Notes: generated by a model from the letters alone, not told the origin. A stretch of DNA of 20,217 nucleotides from CAZXDS01 sp964639525 (GCA_964639525.1 CAZXDS010000041.1:1-20217), one strand, 5' to 3'. Counted from the first letter of the stretch, positions 6,218-14,610 are shown. Program-made: numbers and translations.

Positions 6218-7816
6218 TTACCAACTATAGCTTATACCGCCAATTACATCAAATGGTTTTTCCCTGTAACCTGAGAATAAATAATTATTTTTATCCAATA
6301 TATTTTCAAACTGAACGCTTAAACTTAAATATTTAGTCATTGCATATCTTAATTCAACAGATGCATTGAAGTAGTCCGGTATCTCCTCCAAATTTGTTCC
6401 GTTTATATATGCTTTCGTAAAATACATCATCATTAATTTTATATTGAGTGATTTAGTAATATCGTAGCCATAAGCTAAATCTGATTTAACAATGGGTTGA
6501 TAAGGGACACGATTCCCATTTCTGAATTTAACATCTTGCAAATTAACATTGCCGAAAAAATATCCGTAGGGACCTCTGTAAAAAAGGAAGTTAAAAAAGA
6601 CGGAAGCTTTTTTAACATAATCAGTAGATTTTAATTCTAAATCAGCAGGATTGACCCCGCCCTCAAAATATGGTAAATTTTCAATTATTTGATAATTCAC
6701 ACCACCATTAATTTCAAAATATTTATAAAATTGATACCGAATAGCCAATGTGAAATCAGTATTATTCATTACAAAAAGATGATTGAAATTAAATTTCTTC
6801 AAATATTTGTTGCTGTTTTGAAAATCCGCTATAGTTTTATATTTCGCGAAAGGTTCGTATTTTGCAATCAAGGTAAGATTACGATCAATTCGTGCTGTTA
6901 ATTCAACGATTGGACTTAATAATAAATTGGTATCTTGCTTTGAATACACCGCACCTAAATTTACATTCAATTCTTTATAAGGGTTGATATTTAACAACAC
7001 CTTGCCGCCGTAATAATAGTTATTATTTGAAAGAACCGGGCTATTCTTAAAACTCTGTGTTTTATAAATACCTGATGTTGACAATGAAATTCTATCCCAC
7101 TTGTATGTAAACTCGGCATTTCCTTTAATTATTGTTTCTTCCAAATCATTTTCGTGAAATTTAACATTTCCAATCTTGCCTGAAATTGTGTAATTAAATT
7201 TCTTCGAATAATAATTTTGAATTTTCACTTCACCATCTGCATATTCATTTTTTCTTTCAAACTTTGGCGTTGATGAGGCAAACAGATAATACTGCTCTCT
7301 TTTATAATTACCTACAATTGTAAATTTACTGCCGGGTAAAAATCCGGAATTATGGCTTATATTAAAATCACTGCCGAGTTTGAATTTTGAACTATTATAC
7401 TCTGAGAGCGGCAAATAATCTTTAACATTTATTCCGGAAATATTAGCAAATAAATGTGCGTATCCTTTATTCAAATGATAATTAAATTTACCTATCGGCT
7501 GTGCATAAATTCCGGCTCCAACTTCAACTTGCCCATTGTAATAATGTTCACTTTTATGAACCAAAATCTTTTGTGATTGCGGTTTTGAAAATGATGCAAG
7601 AGAGAGTTTTTCAGATGATATATACGGCTTAAAATATTGTTTGCTTAGAACAGAAATTAATTTCGGTTTATGCTTTTTCATTATTTTGATATTAATTTTC
7701 TGCACGCCGGTTATTATAAACTCGGGTAATTCGATGTTTTGATCTTTTGACTTTTTTTGAGAAAAAAGAATAATTGGTATTGTTAAGAATAATATTATTA
7801 TTTTTTTGATTGTCAT
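6218..7816 (-). CDS. TonB-dependent-receptor-like outer-membrane barrel lacking an obvious plug
   Basis: 532 residues with a signal peptide (about 1-20, KKIIILFLTIPIILFSQ). Right after it comes ELPEFIITG (29-37), which resembles a TonB box running into the first plug strand, but instead of a ~120-residue plug only about 35 basic, Ser/Lys-rich residues follow before barrel-like strands begin near residue 72 (YYNGQVEVGAGIYAQPIGKFNYHL). The rest is a series of amphipathic strands, and the end (SLSVQFENILDKNNYLFSGYREKPFDVIGGISYSW) is the usual close of TonB-dependent receptors, with a terminal aromatic. Typical receptors exceed 600 residues, so the missing part is about a plug's worth. ATG overlaps the stop of the TPR gene as ATGA, indicating translational coupling. 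TonB, ExbB and ExbD are encoded downstream in the same operon. Ligand unknown. Confidence 0.75.
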   Translation of the reverse strand: MTIKKIIILFLTIPIILFSQKKSKDQNIELPEFIITGVQKINIKIMKKHKPKLISVLSKQYFKPYISSEKLSLASFSKPQSQKILVHKSEHYYNGQVEVGAGIYAQPIGKFNYHLNKGYAHLFANISGINVKDYLPLSEYNSSKFKLGSDFNISHNSGFLPGSKFTIVGNYKREQYYLFASSTPKFERKNEYADGEVKIQNYYSKKFNYTISGKIGNVKFHENDLEETIIKGNAEFTYKWDRISLSTSGIYKTQSFKNSPVLSNNNYYYGGKVLLNINPYKELNVNLGAVYSKQDTNLLLSPIVELTARIDRNLTLIAKYEPFAKYKTIADFQNSNKYLKKFNFNHLFVMNNTDFTLAIRYQFYKYFEINGGVNYQIIENLPYFEGGVNPADLELKSTDYVKKASVFFNFLFYRGPYGYFFGNVNLQDVKFRNGNRVPYQPIVKSDLAYGYDITKSLNIKLMMMYFTKAYINGTNLEEIPDYFNASVELRYAMTKYLSLSVQFENILDKNNYLFSGYREKPFDVIGGISYSW

Positions 7817-10815
7817 AATTTTTTTAATTTATTTTTTACTTCCCTGCCAAAATCATCATGCTTATGTTTTTTGTACACCGCCCGGTAAAGACTTTTTGCC
7901 TTTTTCTTATCACCAAGCCTAACATAACAATCACCAAGTTTAATCATTGATTTTATATACCACTCATCATAATTTGAGAAAAGAGATTCAACGCGTACAA
8001 ACGCCGAAATAGCATCATCAAGTTTATTTTCCTGAAAAAGTGTAAGTCCGTAGTAGTATTGAGCTTTAGCTCCGAGGTCATCTGTTCTCTTTTCTCCCAA
8101 ATCTTTAAAAAGAATTTCTGCGTTTTCAAAACTCTGCCTTGCTAATTCAATAAGCCCCATTTCAATTTTTGCCTTAGCTCCAAAAACGGTGTTATCATAG
8201 TAATAGATTATTCTATTAAAAGTACTAAATGCCTCCGAAACATTACCTGCATCAAGTTGCACTTGTGCCTTCATAAACAATAATTCTGCTACTCTCGGAG
8301 ATTTTGGAATTTTATTAACTTCATCTGTATAAAGCTTAATTGCTTCAGGATATTGATTTTTTAATTTATATATTTTGCCTAATTCCAAAGTGGCTGCAAT
8401 TCCAATCTCCAATTTTGGAGACAGCGAAATAACTTTTAGAAAATTCGATTCCGCAACAGTATCTTCATTTAACATTGAAGCACTTTTCCCTACCCAATAA
8501 TAAGCCTGCGGCGCATGTACACTTTTAGGATATTTTTGAATTAGCTCTCGGTAACTTTCCTCAGCTAACTTATAATTTTCATTACTAAAATAAATTTCAC
8601 CTTTTTTCAGCATTATTTTTGCGTTGTATTTTGACTTTGGATGCGTAACAACAAATTGATTGATAAAATTAATTGCATTATCAGGCTGATCTTTAGCAAT
8701 GTAGCAATATTGAATGCCTGTAACGGCATCATAAACGTATGATGACGCAGGATAATCATCAATAACTTTTGCATAATAACTTATTGCATTTTCATAACTG
8801 CCTTTATTAAAATAACAATCTGCTATTGAGTAAAACACAATTGGTTCTAACGGTGAGTTCGGATATTTGCTCATAACCAACTGATATTCGTTTATTGCCG
8901 TGTCATAATTGCCCTGCTTAAAATGCATCCAAGCAATTACAAATTGGGCATCATCTGCATACTTAGATTTAGGGAATTTATTCTGCAATTTGCTTAGCAT
9001 ATTTATAGCTTCAGCCATTTTGCCTGCTTTATATAGCACTTGTCCATATTGGTAATATGAATACGCACTAAGTCTTAATTTTTGAGAAAACAATTCACGA
9101 TATATTTTAACAGCTTTTCCAAATTCCTTTATTCCGTAGTAGCTATCAGCCAATCTAAGCTTGGCATTATAATAATTGCCAATTCTTTTATAATTGTTTA
9201 CATAGTTTCTAAAATAAAATGCCGCATTAATATAATCCTTACTATTAAAATAGGAATATGCTTTCCCATAAAGGGTCTGCCGCATTAAATCAGGGTTCTT
9301 ACTCTGAACAAGATTAAAATAATTAGCAGCATCATCAAACTTGCCTATTGCAAAATAGCTTTCAGCGATAAAATAGTGTAGTTTGTTTTTATCAATTTCA
9401 ATACTCTTTTCATCTTTTAAGCTGTTCAAAATCTTTAAAGCATCAGTAAAATTATTTAGATAATAATCTGAAACTGCCAACCCAAGTTTAGCGTTTTGTT
9501 TAATTCCGGGATTAATGTTTCTAATGTTTGCAGCTCTTTTAAAATATTTATTAGCTCTTTTAAATTTATCTTTTTCGAGATTTATTTCTCCAAGCATTGA
9601 TAATATTTTACATTTAATATTCGCATTAGTTGGACTAACTATCGAGAGTAATATTTTCTCTGCTTCCTGTTTGTTATTTTGCTTATAATAAATACTTGCA
9701 AGGCTAAATTTTACACGCGATAAAAAATCCGGATTATCGTATCTACTTAAAAATTCATTATAAATCTGAATAGCCTTTTTCTCATCGCCGGCATATCTTT
9801 TACTCTCGCCACTCCAATACAAAGATTTAACTTTTATAGAATCAATTGAAGAAGACTGTAGTTCCTCAAATATTTTATAGGCTTCCTCAAACTCATTAAC
9901 TTGAAAATCAATCCACGCTAAACCAAATTTAACATCTTCTTTTTCCTTTTCTGTTTTCGCCTTACTGAGTATTTTATTATACACATCTTCCGCACTTTTA
10001 AATTGATTTAGCCTCATATAAGAATTTGCTAAAAGGAATAATGCATTTGATTTTTCTTTTGCGGGTAATTTATCAATACTTGGATTGCCTAGTTCAAGAA
10101 TGGCATTGTCATAATCTTTCAACTGAAAATACGAAGCTCCAATTCTCAATTGAGCTAACGGAACTAATTTGCTTGATTGATGGTAAGTTAATAATTCATC
10201 ATAATAAGAAACCGCCTTTGTGTAATTTTTTTCAAATTCATACAAGCTGCCGAGTGAATAAATACTATTTGGAACGTAACTATTTGTTTTTGAATTTGAT
10301 ACGGACAAACCCAAATATTCTTCTGCATCAACATACATATGTTGCTTCAAATAGGAATTCCCAATAAAAAAATAGGAAGAACCTACAAACTTACTTTCCG
10401 GATAATCTGCAATTAGAATCAGTAGTTTTACCCTACTTTTCCTGTACTCGGTTTTCTCATAATACAAAGTGCCAAGATTATATAAAGCAAGCGGACGCAA
10501 AGATGAAAACTTATAATTCTGTGTGAAATCTTCCAATCTAACAATTGCATCATTGAACTGATTAAGTTTAATTAAGCATTCCGCCATATAAAACTTAGTA
10601 CTTGAAAATAATTTGTCATATGTAAAATTTCGAGACTGAATTTTTTTAAATTTATTTAAAGCTTCACCATAATTTTTGTTATTGTAATATTCCATTGCTT
10701 CATCAAACTTGGACGTAATTGTCTGAGACATAACACTATTAAGCGGAATTAATGGAAGAATTAGAAGAAAGGTTATAATTTTTAGTTTATGTACAATTTT
10801 GCAAAGAGGTTTCAT
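7813..10815 (-). CDS. Large exported tetratricopeptide repeat protein (1000 aa)
   Basis: 1000 residues. A signal peptide covers about 1-30 (basic KIVHKLK, core IITFLLILPLIPLNSV, then MSQ). The rest is an almost unbroken run of TPR motifs, with many units of the form A-x2-Y-x3-[IL]-x3-P-S-x4-A-x6-[IG]-x-[CS]-Y, for example AINEYQLVMSKYPNSPLEP, AISYYAKVIDDYPASSYVY and AEESYRELIQKYPKSVHAP. This P-x-S type is that of YbgF/BamD-like periplasmic TPR proteins, so it is likely a scaffold in the periplasm or at the outer membrane. It is the first gene of the operon that continues with the barrel, HU/SPOR, ExbB, ExbD and TonB; the 4-base overlap with the barrel gene suggests fixed stoichiometry. No catalytic domain is seen. 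The Shine-Dalgarno sequence before ATG 10815 is weak. Confidence 0.85.
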   Translation of the reverse strand: MKPLCKIVHKLKIITFLLILPLIPLNSVMSQTITSKFDEAMEYYNNKNYGEALNKFKKIQSRNFTYDKLFSSTKFYMAECLIKLNQFNDAIVRLEDFTQNYKFSSLRPLALYNLGTLYYEKTEYRKSRVKLLILIADYPESKFVGSSYFFIGNSYLKQHMYVDAEEYLGLSVSNSKTNSYVPNSIYSLGSLYEFEKNYTKAVSYYDELLTYHQSSKLVPLAQLRIGASYFQLKDYDNAILELGNPSIDKLPAKEKSNALFLLANSYMRLNQFKSAEDVYNKILSKAKTEKEKEDVKFGLAWIDFQVNEFEEAYKIFEELQSSSIDSIKVKSLYWSGESKRYAGDEKKAIQIYNEFLSRYDNPDFLSRVKFSLASIYYKQNNKQEAEKILLSIVSPTNANIKCKILSMLGEINLEKDKFKRANKYFKRAANIRNINPGIKQNAKLGLAVSDYYLNNFTDALKILNSLKDEKSIEIDKNKLHYFIAESYFAIGKFDDAANYFNLVQSKNPDLMRQTLYGKAYSYFNSKDYINAAFYFRNYVNNYKRIGNYYNAKLRLADSYYGIKEFGKAVKIYRELFSQKLRLSAYSYYQYGQVLYKAGKMAEAINMLSKLQNKFPKSKYADDAQFVIAWMHFKQGNYDTAINEYQLVMSKYPNSPLEPIVFYSIADCYFNKGSYENAISYYAKVIDDYPASSYVYDAVTGIQYCYIAKDQPDNAINFINQFVVTHPKSKYNAKIMLKKGEIYFSNENYKLAEESYRELIQKYPKSVHAPQAYYWVGKSASMLNEDTVAESNFLKVISLSPKLEIGIAATLELGKIYKLKNQYPEAIKLYTDEVNKIPKSPRVAELLFMKAQVQLDAGNVSEAFSTFNRIIYYYDNTVFGAKAKIEMGLIELARQSFENAEILFKDLGEKRTDDLGAKAQYYYGLTLFQENKLDDAISAFVRVESLFSNYDEWYIKSMIKLGDCYVRLGDKKKAKSLYRAVYKKHKHDDFGREVKNKLKKL

Positions 10816-11060
10816 GTTTACTTTAATAGATTTAATACTGCAATAATTAAAATATTATTAATAAGTTTTCTAATATACGAATATGCCTATTTATATTAAA
10901 ATTAAACTTAATATAGAAACTTCAAGCATTATATGATATTTTTTTAATTTGTTTTTAATCATTTTTAGTAAAAATATTTGTTTAATGAAATTCTCCGCTT
11001 CAGAGCATGTATCAAATTGGTAATGATCATTTTGCTGCATATAAAAGTGGGTTTTTTTGG
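10816..11060 (-). promoter_or_regulatory. Intergenic region upstream of the six-gene operon
   Basis: About 245 very AT-rich bases separate the operon start from the terminator of the next minus-strand gene. The promoter of the operon should lie here, since no gene further upstream reads through a terminator-free path. I could not identify a convincing -33/-7 pair, and no ORF here has coding character. Confidence 0.35.
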
Positions 11061-11098
11061 AAATAAAAAAGCCGATAAAAAATTTTCTTATCGGCTTT
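11061..11098 (-). terminator. Rho-independent terminator of the 255-aa TPR gene
   Basis: Read on the minus strand: AAAGCCGATAA, a 9-base AT-rich loop (GAAAATTTT), then TTATCGGCTTT, followed by TTTATTT. The stem is 11 perfect base pairs (11068-11078 with 11088-11098) and the T tract lies on the minus-strand 3' side, which fits the gene ending at 11161, about 60 bases upstream. Confidence 0.85.
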
Positions 11099-11160
11099 GT
11101 AGTTAAAAAAACATCTGAAATAAATTTAGATTATTATTCTTAATGCTTTATCAATCGTGT

Positions 11161-11928
11161 TTATGATCTTAATTGTTTCAATTCGTATTCACAAAGTTTT
11201 TTGTATTTTCTGTCTTTTTTACCCGAATTAAAAGCTTGCACTGCTAAGTTCTTTTCATGCATACCTTTATATGCTAAGCCTTTGTAATATAGCGGTCCGC
11301 CTTTGGAAATCGATTTTCTGAATTTCAAAGCTTTTTCAGCAGCAGAGAGGGTTTCTTTATATTTTCCAAGGTCGTTGCTTACTTCTGCCAGCAATAAATA
11401 TGCGGCATCATAATTATCGCTTTTCACCGCTTTTTTTAGATACTTAAGTGCTTTTTGTAATTGCCCGTCTGTTTTAGCTTTTGAACCAAGTTTTGTGTAG
11501 CTCTTAGCAATATATTGATCGGCTTTTTTCTTATATTTTTTCTTTGTTGTAACTTCCTTAAATTTATTAAAGCTATCAATCGCTAATAGATATTTGCCTT
11601 GTACAAAATAAACACCACCTAATCCATTATAAGCTAAATCAAAATTAGGATTATTTTTAACAGCTAATTGAAACGCAGATTGAGCGTCAGCAAATTTTCT
11701 AATCTTTTTTAAAGAAATTGCTTTCTGATAAGAAATTCTGTAATCTTTAGAAATTTTAAGAGCCTCATCATATTTAACAATAGCTCCGGTATAATCACCC
11801 GATTTCAATAATTTATTTCCCGCATTATAAAATTTGCCCGCCGTAGGGTCCATTTCTTTTTTATTCTGTGCAAAACCTAAACTTGAAACAAACAATAATA
11901 ATAATAGAAGATTTTTTATTTTTTTCAT
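11161..11928 (-). CDS. Exported TPR protein (255 aa)
   Basis: 255 residues with a clear signal peptide (MKKIKNLLLLLLFVSSLGFAQ). About six TPR-type helical pairs follow, for example AGNKLLKSGDYTGAIVKYDEA, AYNGLGGVYFVQGKYLLAI and AAYLLLAEVSNDLGKYKETL. It is Lys-rich between repeats and ends in a short tail. No other domain is visible, so a periplasmic protein-protein scaffold is all that can be said. AAAGGA lies about ten bases before ATG 11928. Only 40 bases separate it from the tRNA-Leu upstream on the same strand, so it may be transcribed with the tRNA or have a promoter overlapping it. A strong terminator follows. It is not an obvious paralogue of the 1000-residue TPR protein. Confidence 0.8.
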   Translation of the reverse strand: MKKIKNLLLLLLFVSSLGFAQNKKEMDPTAGKFYNAGNKLLKSGDYTGAIVKYDEALKISKDYRISYQKAISLKKIRKFADAQSAFQLAVKNNPNFDLAYNGLGGVYFVQGKYLLAIDSFNKFKEVTTKKKYKKKADQYIAKSYTKLGSKAKTDGQLQKALKYLKKAVKSDNYDAAYLLLAEVSNDLGKYKETLSAAEKALKFRKSISKGGPLYYKGLAYKGMHEKNLAVQAFNSGKKDRKYKKLCEYELKQLRS

Positions 11929-11968
11929 CCTGTTTTTCCTTTGTATTTATTAATATCCCAAAATTCTG

Positions 11969-12053
11969 TGCGGAGAAGGGGACTTGAACCCCTACGCCTG
12001 ATTAAGGCACTACCCCCTCAAAGTAGCGTGTCTACCAATTTCACCACCTCCGC
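11969..12053 (-). tRNA. tRNA-Leu (anticodon GAG)
   Basis: On the minus strand the sequence begins GCGGAGG and ends TCTCCGC plus discriminator A, giving the acceptor stem. The D arm has GGTAGACAC as in leucine tRNAs. The anticodon arm is CTACT-TTGAGGG-GGTAG, placing GAG at the anticodon. A variable arm of class II type (GCCTTAATCAGGC region) is present, and the T arm is AGGGG-TTCAAGT-CCCCT. The length of 85 bases fits tRNA-Leu. The 3' CCA is not encoded: the next bases are CAG, so CCA would be added after transcription. Confidence 0.95.
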
Positions 12054-12362
12054 AAAATACGAATGCTAAAAATAGATGTAGAATATAAAAAAATCAAGAT
12101 TTTTTTTATTCAAATATCTTCTACTATACATTCATCCAAGTAATTTGGCAAAATTTCATTTTGTTATACAACAGTTTGATAAATTTGTTCTTTGGGTTAA
12201 ATAAACAATTTGCCAAAGTGCTTTAACAAAGTTCTTGGTGTACGTTAGGTGCATAATTGATAAGAAAAGATTCTACCATTTACTATATTTTTAAATTTAA
12301 TTGCCGATAATTGATAAGAAATAATTATTTTTATATTCAAATACTATTAATTATTGGTGCAA
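12054..12362. other. AT-rich intergenic region between divergent transcripts
   Basis: About 300 bases between the tRNA (minus strand) and the TPR lipoprotein gene (plus strand), so promoters for both should lie here. TTTGGCAAA near 12144 and TTTGCCAAA near 12208 are inverted copies. AATTGATAAGAAA occurs twice (about 12255 and 12308). I see no further gene and cannot assign a promoter. Confidence 0.35.
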
Positions 12363-12914
12363 ATGAAACATTTTAAATTTTATTCTCCTTTGTTTATTAT
12401 TCTTTTCTTTTCGTTGACTGCAATGTTAACATCCTGTGGCGAAAACCCTGAAGAATTAAAGATGCAAAAATCTATCAAATATTTTAATACGGGAATTATT
12501 CTTGCCGATAGCGGAAATTATAGTAAATCCATTGAATATTTTTCTTATGCTATTAAACTAAATCCAACAGACTCGCTCGCTTATTTTAACAGAGCTGTTG
12601 CCGAACATAATATCGGTCAATTCAAAAAAGCTATTGAAGATTATACCGAAGCAATAGAATTGAACGAAACTGATGCCGAGGCATATAATAATCGTGCCTT
12701 AGCTAAGGTAAAGTTAGAAGACTATCGCGGGGCAGTTGCGGACTATACCGAAGCAATTAAAATAAACCCAAAAGTTGCAATGTATTATTTCAACCGTGCT
12801 GATGTTCTTAAGAAATTAGATTATTTGGACGGGGCTTGCCTTGACTGGAGCAAAGCCGGCGAACTCGGAATGGATAAAGTTTATGAATTAATTAAACAAA
12901 ACTGCAATAATTAA
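12363..12914 (+). CDS. TPR-repeat lipoprotein
   Basis: 183 residues from ATG 12363; GTG (12357) and TTG (12354) are in frame just upstream, but ATG gives a standard lipoprotein signal: MKHFKFYSPL, core FIILFFSLTAML, then the lipobox LTSC with C25 as the lipidated residue. Four TPR units follow, each with the canonical pattern, for example AYFNRAVAEHNIGQFKKAI, AYNNRALAKVKLEDYRGAV and YYFNRADVLKKLDYLDGA. The pattern Y-x-NRA-x8-A-x3-Y-x-EAI is of the Sel1/TPR-1 type common in Bacteroidota and differs from the P-x-S repeats of the 1000-aa protein. It is anchored in the inner or outer membrane facing the periplasm. It stands alone and converges with the SDR gene, with only four bases between their stop codons. 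Confidence 0.82.
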   Translation: MKHFKFYSPLFIILFFSLTAMLTSCGENPEELKMQKSIKYFNTGIILADSGNYSKSIEYFSYAIKLNPTDSLAYFNRAVAEHNIGQFKKAIEDYTEAIELNETDAEAYNNRALAKVKLEDYRGAVADYTEAIKINPKVAMYYFNRADVLKKLDYLDGACLDWSKAGELGMDKVYELIKQNCNN

Positions 12915-12918
12915 TTAT

Positions 12919-13635
12919 TTAAAGATCTCCGGTAATTGGACGCAAAACTATTTCTTCCGCCACCATATTTGATTCATCTAAATAAAGGTTATAGATGAGG
13001 TTAGCAATATCGTTCGGCGACATCATTTTTTCGGATTGTTTTTCCAGAATTTCATTGGGCCAAATTGGTGTTTTAGTTGCACCGGGAAGCAAATTGATTA
13101 TTTTAATATTATTCTCTCTCACTTCTTCTCTAAGAACATTGCTATATGCTAACAATCCTGCTTTTGAGGCGGAATAGGCAGAACTATTCTTAAATATTTT
13201 CTTCGCAGCTGCAGAACTTATATTAATTATTGTTCCTGAATTTTGCTCAATCATCTTGGGTAACACTGTTTGAGTGATATAAATCGTTCCAAGCAAATTT
13301 GTTGAAATTATTTTTTTCACCATTGATAAATCTGTTTCAGTTGCAGAAGAAAATGAAGTAACTCCGGCATTATTTATCAATAATTTAATATTATAATTTT
13401 TAATTATTTTGATAAATGCTTTTTCAACTTGCTCAACATTTGTTATATCTAATGGAAAAACTTCAACAGTTCCCTTTTCATCCTTCAATTCCGTTTGAAG
13501 CCTCAACAGTAATTCTTCGGAACGAGACGAAACAGCAACATTTATTCCTTCAGAAACAAACTTTACCGTAATTGCTCTCCCGATACCTGTACCACCTCCG
13601 GTAATCCATACAATATTTTTCTTTGCATCTGTCAA
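12919..13635 (-). CDS. Short-chain dehydrogenase/reductase, probable sepiapterin reductase
   Basis: 238 residues. The classical SDR features are present: TGGGTGIG at 12-19 (cofactor binding), SSR at 36-38 (Arg favours NADPH), NNAG at 88-91, and the catalytic S141, Y154 and K158 (Y-x3-K). The C-terminal end (MVAEEIVLRPITGDL), the PGATKTPIW segment (184-192) and the SSAAAKKIFKNSSAY segment closely resemble what I remember of the Chlorobium tepidum sepiapterin reductase (EEIILRP...GD at its end). It would reduce 6-pyruvoyl-tetrahydropterin or sepiapterin with NADPH. It is the last of three genes; folE ends three bases upstream, with AAGGAA as its ribosome site and a TTG start (13635). A generic 3-oxoacyl-ACP reductase is the alternative, but the operon argues against it. 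Confidence 0.78.
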   Translation of the reverse strand: MTDAKKNIVWITGGGTGIGRAITVKFVSEGINVAVSSRSEELLLRLQTELKDEKGTVEVFPLDITNVEQVEKAFIKIIKNYNIKLLINNAGVTSFSSATETDLSMVKKIISTNLLGTIYITQTVLPKMIEQNSGTIINISSAAAKKIFKNSSAYSASKAGLLAYSNVLREEVRENNIKIINLLPGATKTPIWPNEILEKQSEKMMSPNDIANLIYNLYLDESNMVAEEIVLRPITGDL

Positions 13636-13638
13636 ATT

Positions 13639-14199
13639 TTATTTCCTTGCAATAAGATTAAGAAACTCCGCCCTTGTTCTCTGCGACTCTCTAAAAATAC
13701 CGCGCATCGCACTTGTGGTTGTAATTGAATTTTGTTTTTGAACTCCGCGCATCATCATACACATGTGGTAACCTTCGCAAACAACGGCAACACCTTGCGG
13801 ATGAAGATAATCGTTTATTGTATCGGCAATTTGCTGTGTCATTCTTTCCTGTATTTGAAGCCGTCTTGCAAAAACATCAACAATTCTCGGAATTTTACTA
13901 ATACCTACAATTTTGCCATCCGGAATATACGCAACATGAACTTTTCCATAAAACGGAATCATATGATGTTCGCAAAGACTGTAATAATCAATGTCTTTAA
14001 CTATAACCATTTCGTCATAATCTTCCGAGAAGATAGCACCATTTAAGACTTCGTCAATGTCCTTCCTATAACCTCTCGTTAAAAATTCATAAGCCTTTGC
14101 CACTCGCTTCGGAGTTTTTAATAATCCTTCACGGTTTGGATCTTCCCCAATTTCGGTAAGAATGGAAGTTACGTTTTTTTCCAGTACTTCTAAATCCAA
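13639..14199 (-). CDS. folE: GTP cyclohydrolase I
   Basis: 186 residues, the usual length for bacterial FolE. It converts GTP to 7,8-dihydroneopterin triphosphate and formate. The zinc ligands are all present: C76 and H79 in SLCEHHMIPF, and C147 in YHMCMMMRGVQKQNS (C76 to C147 is 71 residues, as between C110 and C181 of E. coli). Other family blocks are NREGLLKTPKRVAKAYEFLT (22-41), GKIVGISKIPRIVDVFARRLQ (95-115) and TTSAMRGIFR (161-170). The start is TTG 14199, with GGGAGAG inside the end of the upstream gene; no nearby ATG would preserve the N terminus. It lies between PTPS and the SDR with three-base gaps. FolE can serve folate, queuosine or biopterin; the neighbours point to biopterin. 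Confidence 0.95.
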   Translation of the reverse strand: MDLEVLEKNVTSILTEIGEDPNREGLLKTPKRVAKAYEFLTRGYRKDIDEVLNGAIFSEDYDEMVIVKDIDYYSLCEHHMIPFYGKVHVAYIPDGKIVGISKIPRIVDVFARRLQIQERMTQQIADTINDYLHPQGVAVVCEGYHMCMMMRGVQKQNSITTTSAMRGIFRESQRTRAEFLNLIARK

Positions 14200-14202
14200 A
14201 AC

Positions 14203-14610
14203 TTACTCTCCCTTATATTCTACATAATTATTTTCAGTTTCATATACTTTTATTGAAAACAATTTTCCACTCGGAATTTTATTTTCCAATTGTTTCCAAA
14301 TATTAATTGCAATATTCTCGGCAGTCGGAATAACATCTTTCATAAAATCAACTTCGTAATTAAGGTGTTTATGGTCCATTTTTGAAATTATATTTTCCCT
14401 GATTATTTTTTTCAGAACTTTAAGATCAATTACATATCCGGTTTTCGCATTTATTTTGCCTGCAACAACAACTTCAAGAACATAATTATGACCGTGTCCG
14501 TAAATTCCGCTGCACTTGCCAAAAGCATTTTCATTTTCCTTTTCGGAAAACTCTTCGTTAAACAATCTATGAGAAGCACTAAACACTTCCCTTCTTGTAA
14601 CATAAATCAA
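14203..14610 (-). CDS. 6-pyruvoyl-tetrahydropterin synthase (PTPS, COG0720), eukaryotic/BH4-like type
   Basis: 135 residues. The zinc ligands are H14 (FSASHRL) and H39/H41 (GHGH at 38-41); the catalytic Cys is C33, six residues before H39, in GKCSGIYGHGHNY, and the partners D79-H80 (MDHKHLN) and E124 (VYETENN) are present. The C-x5-HGH spacing and the ends NIWKQL ... VKVYETxNN ... YKGE match animal PTPS as I remember it (CNNPNGHGHNY, YETDNN), whereas QueD of E. coli has C-x3-HGH. It should convert dihydroneopterin triphosphate to 6-pyruvoyl-tetrahydropterin. The start is TTG 14610 with GGAG six bases upstream. It is the first gene of the operon with folE and the SDR. PTPS activity is favoured over QueD from motif and context, without proof. 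Confidence 0.85.
   Translation of the reverse strand: MIYVTRREVFSASHRLFNEEFSEKENENAFGKCSGIYGHGHNYVLEVVVAGKINAKTGYVIDLKVLKKIIRENIISKMDHKHLNYEVDFMKDVIPTAENIAINIWKQLENKIPSGKLFSIKVYETENNYVEYKGE

Noticed and set aside
13732..14046. Open frame of 104 codons on the plus strand
   Set aside because: Antisense to folE, whose zinc ligands and family motifs are intact.
14203..14610. QueD (queuosine precursor) instead of PTPS
   Set aside because: The Cys-to-HGH spacing (C-x5-HGH), the YETENN motif and the SDR partner favour the BH4-type enzyme; queC and queE are absent from the operon. Not excluded without a phylogeny.
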